The translations under genes were made by a program, and so were the position numbers. 64,000 nucleotides of DNA from Halomarinibacterium sp034670265. Its GTDB lineage: Bacteria; Bacteroidota; Bacteroidia; Flavobacteriales; Flavobacteriaceae. The notes under the pieces were generated by a model. It worked only from the letters and a program-made list of their open reading frames with translations, did no database searches and had not been told where the DNA came from. Location: the NCBI GenBank assembly GCA_034670265.1, contig JAXMNU010000002.1, positions 186,001 through 250,000 on the forward strand. The letters run 5' to 3'. Shown here in pieces: positions 26,004-33,559 of the stretch; position 1 is the stretch's first letter; every line of letters starts with the position of its first letter.

Positions 26004-27701
26004 ATGGAAAAAATCGATTGGATAGTTTTACTCGGAACCTTAACATTTATAGTCCTTTATGGAATGTATAAAGCGCGCGGTAACAAAAATGTAACCGATT
26101 ATCTAAAAGGAGGTAGCCAATCTAACTGGTGGACTATTGGACTGAGTGTTATGGCAACACAAGCAAGCGCCATCACCTTTTTATCGACACCTGGTCAAGC
26201 ATTTCACGATGGCATGGGTTTTGTACAATTTTACTTTGGATTGCCCATTGCGATGGTCATCATTAGTCTGGTATTTATCCCATTATATCACAAAATGAAG
26301 GTATTCACGGCCTACGAATACCTCGAAGGGCGTTTCGATCTTAAAACTCGTACACTTACAGCGCTTATCTTTTTAATTCAGCGAGGACTTTCGGCGGGAA
26401 TTACCATTTTTGCGCCTTCTATTATTCTTTCAGCCGTTTTAGGATGGAATCTTTTCTATCTGAATATCATTATTGGAATTCTAGTGATTATTTACGTAGT
26501 AAGTGGAGGCACAAAAGCAGTGAGCATTACCCAAAAGCAGCAAATGGGAGTAATTTTTGGCGGCATGTTTTTAGCCTTTTTAATTATTCTGAATTATTTA
26601 CCACTCGATATTTCTTTCAACAAAGCATTGGAAATTGCAGGTGCTAATGGGAAAATGGACATTCTCGATTTTTCCTTTGATTTTGAAAATCGTTACACAT
26701 TTTGGAGTGGTATTATTGGTGGAACTTTTCTCGCCCTAGCCTATTTTGGAACCGATCAAAGTCAGGTGCAGCGCTATCTCTCTGGGCGATCAGTGAAACA
26801 AAGCCAAATGGGATTAATTATGAATGGCTTTCTAAAAGTCCCAATGCAATTTTTTATTCTTTTGATTGGCGTCATGGTGTTTGTGTTTTATCAGTTTAAT
26901 GCTTCTCCTTTAAATTTTAATCCGTCGGCAGTAAAGGATGTCATGCAGTCTGAATATGCTATCGAATACAAAGCATTGGAAGCACAAAAAACTCAGCTTC
27001 AAGAAGAAATTAAGAGAGAGCAGTTAGCGTATTCGCGTACCGAAAATGAATCTCAAAAAGAAACATTTCTCACTACTATTGCAGAGCTAAACACTACTGA
27101 AAAAGAGCTTCGTCAAGCCTCTAAAGATTTAATTAAAAAAGCGAATCCAAACGCCGAAACCAATGATAAAGATTATGTCTTTATTCATTTCATCCTTACA
27201 CAATTACCCCGAGGGCTCATAGGATTATTGTTAGCTGTTATTTTAAGTGCTGCCATGTCTTCCACCGCTAGTGAGTTGAATGCTTTAGGTTCCACAACAG
27301 CTATCGATTTATACAGAAGAAATGTAAGAGGCAAATCGCCAAGCCATTATCTAAGTGCGTCTCGATGGTTTACGCTACTTTGGGGTGTTATTGCAATTGG
27401 TATAGCGTGTACTGCAAACCTGTTTGATAATTTAATACAGTTAGTCAATATTATTGGGTCTATCTTCTACGGAAATATTCTTGGGGTATTCTTGTTAGCT
27501 TTCTTTATCAAATTTGTAAAATCCAATGCTACATTCTGGGCGGCAATTATTACCCAAGTTATTATTATTATTGTTTGGAGGATAGACTTAATGCCATATC
27601 TATGGTTAAATGTTGTGGGAGCAGGACTTGTTATTCTGTTGGCGATTATTTTAGAAATTGTCTTGAATGGTAATTCTCAACATAAAATTTCAACTGAATA
27701 A
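26004..27701 (+). CDS. Sodium:solute symporter (SSS family) with coiled-coil insertion
   Basis: A 565-residue transporter of the SSS family with about 13 hydrophobic segments. Typical features: QSNWWTIGLSVMATQASAIT near residue 35, YEYLEGRFDLKTRTL, and the late AAMSSTASELNALGSTTAID. Residues 315-390 are a hydrophilic, heptad-rich insertion (ALEAQKTQLQEEIKREQLAY, then ELNTTEKELRQASKDL) that should protrude from the membrane. The substrate (sugar, sialic acid, amino acid) cannot be chosen. It follows the 43-aa gene without a gap; the deacetylase two genes upstream hints at an amino-sugar context. Confidence 0.9.
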   Translation: MEKIDWIVLLGTLTFIVLYGMYKARGNKNVTDYLKGGSQSNWWTIGLSVMATQASAITFLSTPGQAFHDGMGFVQFYFGLPIAMVIISLVFIPLYHKMKVFTAYEYLEGRFDLKTRTLTALIFLIQRGLSAGITIFAPSIILSAVLGWNLFYLNIIIGILVIIYVVSGGTKAVSITQKQQMGVIFGGMFLAFLIILNYLPLDISFNKALEIAGANGKMDILDFSFDFENRYTFWSGIIGGTFLALAYFGTDQSQVQRYLSGRSVKQSQMGLIMNGFLKVPMQFFILLIGVMVFVFYQFNASPLNFNPSAVKDVMQSEYAIEYKALEAQKTQLQEEIKREQLAYSRTENESQKETFLTTIAELNTTEKELRQASKDLIKKANPNAETNDKDYVFIHFILTQLPRGLIGLLLAVILSAAMSSTASELNALGSTTAIDLYRRNVRGKSPSHYLSASRWFTLLWGVIAIGIACTANLFDNLIQLVNIIGSIFYGNILGVFLLAFFIKFVKSNATFWAAIITQVIIIIVWRIDLMPYLWLNVVGAGLVILLAIILEIVLNGNSQHKISTE

Positions 27702-27724
27702 TATTTGAAAATATCTTTTACTTA

Positions 27725-28831
27725 ATGAAATCTATACTCCTCATATTATTTCTTTCTGCCTTAATGCTTTCCTGCAACGGGCAAATAAAAACTGAAGATT
27801 CCCAAAACAAAACTATCGCAAAAGACACAACTGTTGATAAATCGCAGCCATTAGCAACGCAAAATAATGGTCTCCCCTATCTTCAAACTTCAATAAAGGA
27901 TCCCTTATTCTATATCGATGGACAGTTATGCCAACACCTTCGGAAAATTTATCAGGATACCAAGGGGAATCTTTGGTTTGGCACCAATGTGTACGGAATA
28001 ATGCGATATGATGGAGAAAAATTGAAATATTTTGATAATCAAGAAGGGATGGCAGATGGACGAATTACTGCCATTCTTGAAGATAAAGAAGGGAATGTGT
28101 GGTTTGGAAGCGCAGAAGGCTTAATTAAATTCGACGGAACATCTTTTACAAGTTTTGGAGAAAAAGAGGGATTGCACAATGCTGAAATATGGAGTGTTTA
28201 TTTAGACAATGATGGAATCTTTTGGATGGGTACCACCGATGGAGTGAGCCGTTTTGATGGGAAAGAATTTTCAAAATTTCCTATTCAGAGAGCGAAAGTA
28301 AAAAATGCTGAAACAGTGTATTCATTTGATAGAATTACCCATATTTTAAAAGATAAAGAAGGAGCCATGTGGTTTGGCACCGATGGATATGGTATCACAA
28401 AGTACGATGAAAACGGCTTTACTTTTTTTACAAAAGAAAACGGACTTTGCGATAATAACATTAGCGAAATGATGCTAGACAGCCATGGGAATATTTGGAT
28501 TGGAACCTATTTTGGCGGTGTAAGTATGTACGATGGAAAAACCTTTACAAATTTTACTGAAGAGGGTACTATTAAAGGCATTGAAGTAGGTGCTTTTTTT
28601 GAAGATAAAAAGGGAACCATTTGGTTTGCTGCAGAAAATCACGGAGTGTATAAGTATGACGGTACTTCATTTACAAATCTCAACGCTGAGCAAGGTTTAA
28701 ACACCAATGGGGTATTAAGTATTTACCAAGACAAAGAAGATCGATTTTGGTTTGGTGGCTGGGGAGGGCTTTTTCGATATAACGGCACATCCTTTACAAG
28801 TGTAACCAATAATGGGCCTTGGGAGAAATGA
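27725..28831 (+). CDS. Lipoprotein beta-propeller (two-component-regulator propeller type)
   Basis: A 368-residue predicted lipoprotein (lipobox LMLSCNGQ, Cys about residue 17). The body consists of about seven repeats of the Reg_prop type, with words such as DTKGNLWFGTNVYGIMRYDG, DKEGNVWFGSAEGLIKFDG and DSHGNIWIGTYFGGVSMYDG. These build a beta-propeller like the sensor part of hybrid two-component systems, but no membrane helix, kinase or regulator is attached. It may bind a ligand on the outer membrane or cell surface. It is 23 bases downstream of the symporter gene, probably co-transcribed. Confidence 0.85.
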   Translation: MKSILLILFLSALMLSCNGQIKTEDSQNKTIAKDTTVDKSQPLATQNNGLPYLQTSIKDPLFYIDGQLCQHLRKIYQDTKGNLWFGTNVYGIMRYDGEKLKYFDNQEGMADGRITAILEDKEGNVWFGSAEGLIKFDGTSFTSFGEKEGLHNAEIWSVYLDNDGIFWMGTTDGVSRFDGKEFSKFPIQRAKVKNAETVYSFDRITHILKDKEGAMWFGTDGYGITKYDENGFTFFTKENGLCDNNISEMMLDSHGNIWIGTYFGGVSMYDGKTFTNFTEEGTIKGIEVGAFFEDKKGTIWFAAENHGVYKYDGTSFTNLNAEQGLNTNGVLSIYQDKEDRFWFGGWGGLFRYNGTSFTSVTNNGPWEK

Positions 28832-28895
28832 CAATCTTTCTTTAAGTAAAAAGTTAAGTCTTGAAGACCTTTAAAATTTCCGTTACTTTGCTCCT

Positions 28896-29888
28896 ATGAA
28901 TGTCGCTATCGTCATCTTAAACTGGAATGGAAAAGCTTTGCTGGAGCAATTTTTGCCTTCAGTAGTAGCACATTCTCCTCAAGCTACGGTTTATGTAGCC
29001 GATAATGCTTCCACCGATGAAAGTGTACACTTTGTTGAAAGTGAGTTTCCTTCAGTAAAAATCATTCAAAATACAGTAAACGGTGGTTATGCCAAAGGCT
29101 ACAATGATGCATTGAAGGATTTAAAAGAAGATATTTTCGTCTTACTTAATAATGATGTTGAGGTTTCAGAAAATTGGCTCACCCCTATTCTATCAGCTTT
29201 TCAGAACGATTCAAAACTAGTAGCTGCACAGCCCAAGATTCTTGATTACAAAAACAAAGAGTACTTTGAATATGCAGGTGCCGCTGGTGGATTTATAGAC
29301 AAGCTAGGCTATCCCTACTGTCGTGGGCGTATATTCAATACAATTGAAAAAGACGAAGGGCAATACAACGACACCATTCCTATTTTTTGGGCAACAGGTG
29401 CTTGCCTATTTGTAAAAAGTAAAGCCTTTTGGAATGCTGGCGGTCTTGATGAAGACTTATTTGCCCATCAAGAAGAGATCGACCTTTGTTGGCGGTTACA
29501 AAGTGCGGGAGGTAGCATTAAGTATATTGGAACATCAGAAGTATATCATTTAGGCGGTGCAACATTAAGTGCTGCCAATCCGCAAAAGACATTTTATAAT
29601 TTTAGGAATACACTTTTGATTCTTTTAAAGAATAGAAGAGGCACAAAAGTGTATTTTTTATTGTTTGTACGTCTACTTTTAGATGGCTTGGCTGGAATTC
29701 AGTTTTTAGTGAAGGGAAAATGGAGTCATATTTGGGCAATTTTAAGAGCGCATTATAGTTTTTACACTTTACTACCTAAGTATATTCAGAAAAGAAAAAA
29801 AGTAGCCAGTTATACTAAATACTGGCACTCGCGATCCATTGTTTGGCACTATTTTGTTCAAAAAATTCGTACTTTTAACGATATTTAA
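28896..29888 (+). CDS. Glycosyltransferase family 2 (rhamnosyltransferase-like)
   Basis: A 330-residue GT2 enzyme. The nucleotide-sugar fold starts VAIVILNWNGKALLEQFLPS; acidic motifs are ADNASTDES and LLNNDVEVSENWL; then WATGACLFVKSKAFWNAGGLDEDLFAHQEEIDLCWR. The C-terminal 80 residues have a hydrophobic, positively charged part (YFLLFVRLLLDGLAGIQFLV) that may anchor to the inner membrane. It transfers a sugar to a surface polysaccharide or lipid carrier; donor and acceptor are unknown. It appears as a single gene upstream of the OmpA-like gene. Confidence 0.9.
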   Translation: MNVAIVILNWNGKALLEQFLPSVVAHSPQATVYVADNASTDESVHFVESEFPSVKIIQNTVNGGYAKGYNDALKDLKEDIFVLLNNDVEVSENWLTPILSAFQNDSKLVAAQPKILDYKNKEYFEYAGAAGGFIDKLGYPYCRGRIFNTIEKDEGQYNDTIPIFWATGACLFVKSKAFWNAGGLDEDLFAHQEEIDLCWRLQSAGGSIKYIGTSEVYHLGGATLSAANPQKTFYNFRNTLLILLKNRRGTKVYFLLFVRLLLDGLAGIQFLVKGKWSHIWAILRAHYSFYTLLPKYIQKRKKVASYTKYWHSRSIVWHYFVQKIRTFNDI

Positions 29889-29940
29889 TAATTTTTACTT
29901 AAATTATTGTTAAGGCATCATTTTTGATAATGCGAATTAC

Positions 29941-29948
29941 TAATTTTG
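29941..29948 (+). promoter_or_regulatory. -7 promoter box of the OmpA-like gene
   Basis: TAATTTTG fits TAnnTTTG, 24 bases before the ATG at 29973. Confidence 0.5.
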
Positions 29949-29972
29949 GTCAAACTAAATCTATAACTTATT

Positions 29973-30833
29973 ATGAAAAAAATCTTTTTATTAATGCTTA
30001 TGTCAGGACTTGTTTTCACTTCCTGCGTTTCAAAAAAGCAATATGCAGAACTTGAAGCTAAGCAAAAGAAAACACAAGATTTATTGAACACTGCCACCGT
30101 AAAATTAAATGCGTGTGAGGCAGACAAAGCGGCGGCCAATGCCACCATTGCTGCCCTAGAGAAACGTGTCGCAGATCTTAAACAAGATAAAGATGACTTA
30201 ATCAAGAGTTCTAAAGATCTTACTATGCTAACCAAACAAGGTGCTACTAACCTTGAAAAATCTTTGGAAAGCTTAAAAGAAAAAGATCTTAAAATAAGTC
30301 GTCTTCAAGATGCACTAAATAAAAAAGATAGTGTGACATTGGCACTTGTAACGAGTTTAAAGAAAGAAGTTGGTCTTAACGATCAAGATATACAGATTAA
30401 TGTAGAAAAAGGTGTCGTATTTATCTCATTAAGCGACAAAGTATTATTTAAAAGCGGAAGCTACGAATTGTCAACAAGAGCAAATGAAATCTTAGGAAAA
30501 GTTGCTACTGTAATTAATAGTAAGCCTGACTTTGAGGCTTTAGTAGAGGGGCATACAGATAATGTACCTTATAAGAGTGGAGTACTTTTAGACAACTGGG
30601 ATTTAAGTGCAAAACGTGCTACTGCGGTAGTTAGAAAACTAAAAGAATTAGGAGCAAATCCAGCTCAGTTAATTGCTGCTGGACGTGGAGAGTATGTGCC
30701 TCTAGTGCCAAATACTACTGCTGAAAATAAATCGACAAACCGTAGAACTAAAATCTATGTGTTGCCAAAAATTGACCAATTTTATTCTATGATTGAAGAA
30801 GAATTGGAGACACTTTCAAACGAAGGAAACTAA
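29973..30833 (+). CDS. OmpA-family peptidoglycan-binding lipoprotein
   Basis: A 286-residue lipoprotein: lipobox LVFTSCVSKKQY (Cys about residue 18). Residues 22-120 form a long alanine/lysine-rich coiled coil (EAKQKKTQDLL..AALEKRVADLKQDKDD). The OmpA C-terminal domain is at about 150-275: KVLFKSGSYELSTRANEIL, VEGHTDNVPYKSG, NWDLSAKRATAVVRKLKELG, GRGEYVPLVPN and NRRTKIYVLPK. It tethers the outer membrane to peptidoglycan. The gene has its own promoter and terminator. Confidence 0.93.
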   Translation: MKKIFLLMLMSGLVFTSCVSKKQYAELEAKQKKTQDLLNTATVKLNACEADKAAANATIAALEKRVADLKQDKDDLIKSSKDLTMLTKQGATNLEKSLESLKEKDLKISRLQDALNKKDSVTLALVTSLKKEVGLNDQDIQINVEKGVVFISLSDKVLFKSGSYELSTRANEILGKVATVINSKPDFEALVEGHTDNVPYKSGVLLDNWDLSAKRATAVVRKLKELGANPAQLIAAGRGEYVPLVPNTTAENKSTNRRTKIYVLPKIDQFYSMIEEELETLSNEGN

Positions 30834-30854
30834 TATCCTTTAGCAGATAAATTT

Positions 30855-30883
30855 AAAACTCGGCCTAGTGCCGAGTTTTTTTA
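30855..30883 (+). terminator. Terminator of the OmpA-like gene
   Basis: The ten-base arms AAAACTCGGC (30855-30864) and GCCGAGTTTT (30870-30879) have a 5-base loop and end in a T-run. Confidence 0.9.
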
Positions 30884-30938
30884 TTCATAATAGAAAGTTT
30901 ATATAAATTGTAGCGACCAAACGCATATCTTTTATGTG

Positions 30939-30946
30939 TATCTTTG
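30939..30946 (+). promoter_or_regulatory. -7 promoter box of the secreted DinB gene
   Basis: TATCTTTG, a perfect TAnnTTTG, lies 37 bases before the ATG at 30984. Confidence 0.55.
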
Positions 30947-30983
30947 ATACACAAGTCATTAAAACAACTAAAAACCTAATTTT

Positions 30984-31586
30984 ATGAAAAAAATACTCCT
31001 CATTGTAATGGTAACCGTAATTGGATTTACCAATGTAAACGCACAATTAACAGAAGCTGAAAAAGAAGCTGCCCTTGCAGAAATGACAAAAACACACGAT
31101 CATCTTTTAAGTACCATTAAAGGACTAAATGAAGAACAACTTAACTTTAAAAGTAGCGAGGATGCTTGGTCTATTGCAGAATGTGTGGAACATATTGCGC
31201 TTTCTGAACAAAATATATTTGGTATGACAATGGGTGCTTTGGAAACTCCTGCAGATCCTTCAAAAAGAGGTGATGTAAAGATGACAGATGAACAGCTTAT
31301 GGCTATCATTGTTGATAGAAGTAATAAGGTAAAAACTTCTGAAGCCTTTGAACCCAGTGGTAAATTTGGTTCTTTTGAAGAAACACTAAACGCCTTTCTC
31401 GATAAAAGAAAATCTAATATGGAGTTTGTTGCATCAACTGATGCTGATTTAAGAAATCATTACGCACAGTTACCCTTCGGAACCATCGATGCCTATCAAA
31501 GTCTTATCTTTATGTCTGGACATACAGAAAGACATATCCTTCAAATTAAAGAAATTATGGAAGATGATAATTTTCCTGAAATGTAA
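30984..31586 (+). CDS. Exported DinB-superfamily protein
   Basis: A 200-residue protein with a signal peptide (1-20, VNAQ) followed by a DinB-like four-helix bundle. Likely metal ligands are H in ECVEHIALSEQNI near residue 70 and H in MSGHTERHILQIKEIM near 180; an early MTKTHDHLLSTIKGL helix is typical. Unlike the YfiT-like protein at 5716, it is exported, so a cytoplasmic thiol co-substrate is unlikely. Function is unknown. It is a single gene with promoter and terminator. Confidence 0.87.
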   Translation: MKKILLIVMVTVIGFTNVNAQLTEAEKEAALAEMTKTHDHLLSTIKGLNEEQLNFKSSEDAWSIAECVEHIALSEQNIFGMTMGALETPADPSKRGDVKMTDEQLMAIIVDRSNKVKTSEAFEPSGKFGSFEETLNAFLDKRKSNMEFVASTDADLRNHYAQLPFGTIDAYQSLIFMSGHTERHILQIKEIMEDDNFPEM

Positions 31587-31606
31587 ATAGTTATAAATAA
31601 TTAAAA

Positions 31607-31634
31607 AAAACCTTCAGCAAAACTGGAGGTTTTT
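31607..31634. terminator. Bidirectional terminator between convergent genes
   Basis: Arms AAAACCTTCAG and CTGGAGGTTTT pair with one G-T wobble, with A- and T-runs on the two sides. It ends the DinB gene and also the minus-strand injection-system cassette. Confidence 0.8.
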
Positions 31635-31652
31635 TTATATTAGGAAGACAAG

Positions 31653-32579
31653 TTATAATGCATTATAGCTTATAAAAAGTTTATAAATATCATCTAGATT
31701 TAAATCAGACCACGAAAAAAATTGTAATGCTGTATTTGGGTTTAATTGGCTTGCTTGAAGCATATCTAAAACAATAGTATTTAAACTATTAGTATTCCAA
31801 TGGGAAGATTTGAACTCGCTTTCAGAGAAATCATAATCAAAAAATTGAGCTGCCCATTTTGAATGGTATTCAAGATTTTGATTTAGGTCACTTATAAACA
31901 CCTCTTCTTTGTCTTGATTAACAACTAATTTCTTTGCTTTAAAAAAGTTCGGAATTCGTTTTTCAGTTCTATTATAAAACTCAATGTCTTTAGATTGAAT
32001 TGTTTTTGTTCCAGATTCTCCAAAAATATCTGTAAGACCAAAATTTTCATTTTCAATAGCAATTTCAAGTTCAGCATTTTTATTGCCTGCAATAGCCAAG
32101 GTCCAACTAGAAGTAGTAACACATTCTGTAACCAGATATAATTCTCGAAAAGAATATAGTGTTTGGGTAAGTTTAATAATTAATTTTTGTTCAATATCAT
32201 TCCAATTAGAAATTTTACAACTTTCTGGATTTTTTCCATCAAAAATATAACTCCCTGCATTTTTAAAATGCAAAACTTGCTTACCAAATTCAAACGCACC
32301 TTCAATAGGGTTATTCCCTGCGCCTCTTCCTGAGTAAGGCTTGCTAACTCCGTCATTAAATTTCCAACTAGCTGAATTTAATTTTTGACCATACTCAATA
32401 GTAGCATCTTCAGGTTCAATTATGGATTTTCGGAAAATATTTCCAAGCAAGATCATTTCGCCATTTTTAATTTGAAAAAAATCGCCTGGATATAATGATT
32501 GGCCCAAGGGTTTTGATGGAAGATACCCCCTAGTTTGCAAATAAAATCCTTTGTAAAATTTTTGATATAGATTATTCAT
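31653..32579 (-). CDS. Unknown protein, last gene of the injection-system cassette
   Basis: A 308-residue protein (MNNLYQKFYKGFYLQTRGYL..). No signal peptide, membrane helix or enzyme motif is recognised. The N-terminal 60 residues contain a striking GYLPSKPLG, LYPGDFFQI and MILLGNIF series; the middle is rich in beta-prone segments; the end is helical. It follows the tape-measure fragment by 10 bases and is last in the cassette before the terminator. That position is typical of cargo, effector or accessory genes in contractile injection clusters, but function here is inference. An ATG at 32609 would overlap the preceding gene and is less likely. Confidence 0.7.
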   Translation of the reverse strand: MNNLYQKFYKGFYLQTRGYLPSKPLGQSLYPGDFFQIKNGEMILLGNIFRKSIIEPEDATIEYGQKLNSASWKFNDGVSKPYSGRGAGNNPIEGAFEFGKQVLHFKNAGSYIFDGKNPESCKISNWNDIEQKLIIKLTQTLYSFRELYLVTECVTTSSWTLAIAGNKNAELEIAIENENFGLTDIFGESGTKTIQSKDIEFYNRTEKRIPNFFKAKKLVVNQDKEEVFISDLNQNLEYHSKWAAQFFDYDFSESEFKSSHWNTNSLNTIVLDMLQASQLNPNTALQFFSWSDLNLDDIYKLFISYNAL

Positions 32580-32589
32580 AGTATTATGT

Positions 32590-33099
32590 TTAATAAGGCC
32601 AATTGACATGTAATGGTTTCTCCATCCATGGAAACTTGATGATTGAAAATGAAAAAGGAGCCTGGTTGATTAGAATGTCATATGACCGCTTTTCTACGTT
32701 TAACTCCCATCTATCACTTTCCTCTCTCAAAATACCATTCCTTACTAACCAATTACCCCTAAATCCCTCAACAGAGCTATCTCCTATTACTGGCCAATGC
32801 CCAATAGCCGCTTCTAATAAACCATTCATAAGCTCTTTTTCATCTTCAGTAATCTCTATGCCATTTGGTACTGGTTCTGTAATAGATAACCAACAAAGAA
32901 TTTTATTGAGTATCAAATAATGTTCCTCGGTATTTGTCATTCCAGTAACTAAATATTGAATATAGTGGACTGCTTTTAATTGGTCTTTTTTACTATTAAA
33001 CTGGTTATTGGTTGTGAGTTCTAACCGTTGAAAAAGCATTGGTAAATAACTATTAATTAAAACAACTCCAGCGTTATTGATATGTATTTGATCCTCCAT
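32590..33099 (-). CDS. Contractile-injection-system tape-measure C-terminal domain (short form)
   Basis: A 169-residue protein matching only the conserved C-terminal domain of injection-system tape-measure proteins (Afp14-like): NNAGVVLINSYLPMLFQRL, LKAVHYIQYLVTG, LNKILCWLSITEPVP, LLEAAIGHWPVIGDSSVEG, and the end FSFSIIKFPWMEKPLHVNW. Full proteins of this kind are usually several hundred residues longer, since their helical part sets tail length. The frame continues upstream of this ATG with plausible codons to 33237, interrupted by a TGA at 33205-33207. The gene may be truncated, re-initiated at 33099, or damaged. Confidence 0.8.
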   Translation of the reverse strand: MEDQIHINNAGVVLINSYLPMLFQRLELTTNNQFNSKKDQLKAVHYIQYLVTGMTNTEEHYLILNKILCWLSITEPVPNGIEITEDEKELMNGLLEAAIGHWPVIGDSSVEGFRGNWLVRNGILREESDRWELNVEKRSYDILINQAPFSFSIIKFPWMEKPLHVNWPY

Positions 33100-33237
33100 A
33101 AAATTTAAGTCCTTTATTAGTTTTTTATAAGTACTGTTTGTAAATAGAGATTTCTTATCAATTAAAGCTTCTTGTATTTTATAGGATTGAGATATGTGTT
33201 TTGATCATTCATACAAAGAAAATCTTAATTCGTTCAT
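33100..33237 (-). other. Probable 5' extension of the tape-measure gene with in-frame TGA
   Basis: On the minus strand an AGGAGA motif precedes ATG at 33237, giving MNELRFSLYE, then TGA (33205-33207), then 35 more sense codons in the same frame (SKHISQSYKIQEAL..KDLNF) running into the ATG at 33099. Without the TGA the gene would encode 215 residues. Confidence 0.6.
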
Positions 33238-33248
33238 CGAATCTCCTA

Positions 33249-33548
33249 TTATCCACCAATTAATACATTTGTAGCACCCATGATAATAGAGCCTCCATGT
33301 GCTGTTTTATCACCCATTCGCGCTGCGGGCATTCCACCAATTAAAACAGTTGCTGACCCAGTAATGATACTATCTGGTGGGCCTACACAGACCATTTGAT
33401 CTCCTATTCTAGCTGCAGGTATTTTCCCAATAAGTACGGTAGGCTCTCCTGGACCAACAATTGGGCCTCCAACATGAGGTACTGGAGGTAGACCTGGTGT
33501 TACTGCAGGGCATTCGTGAAAATCGGTTAATCTTGCTGCTGGTTTCAT
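33249..33548 (-). CDS. PAAR-repeat spike-tip protein
   Basis: A 99-residue PAAR protein. PAAR and related motifs recur: MKPAARLTDFHECPAVTPG, KIPAARIGDQMVCVGPPD, GGMPAARMGDKTAHGG. The fold is a small cone that sharpens the VgrG spike and binds a metal ion with His/Cys ligands (H11, C13, C54, H84 are candidates). It lies 11 bases after the VgrG gene, as expected for a spike-tip pair (Afp8-Afp10-like). Confidence 0.93.
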   Translation of the reverse strand: MKPAARLTDFHECPAVTPGLPPVPHVGGPIVGPGEPTVLIGKIPAARIGDQMVCVGPPDSIITGSATVLIGGMPAARMGDKTAHGGSIIMGATNVLIGG

Positions 33549-33559
33549 TATTTTAATTT

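Noticed and set aside
33205..33207. TGA as selenocysteine
   Set aside because: No selenoprotein family, no visible SECIS-like stem after the codon, and the place is not a redox site.
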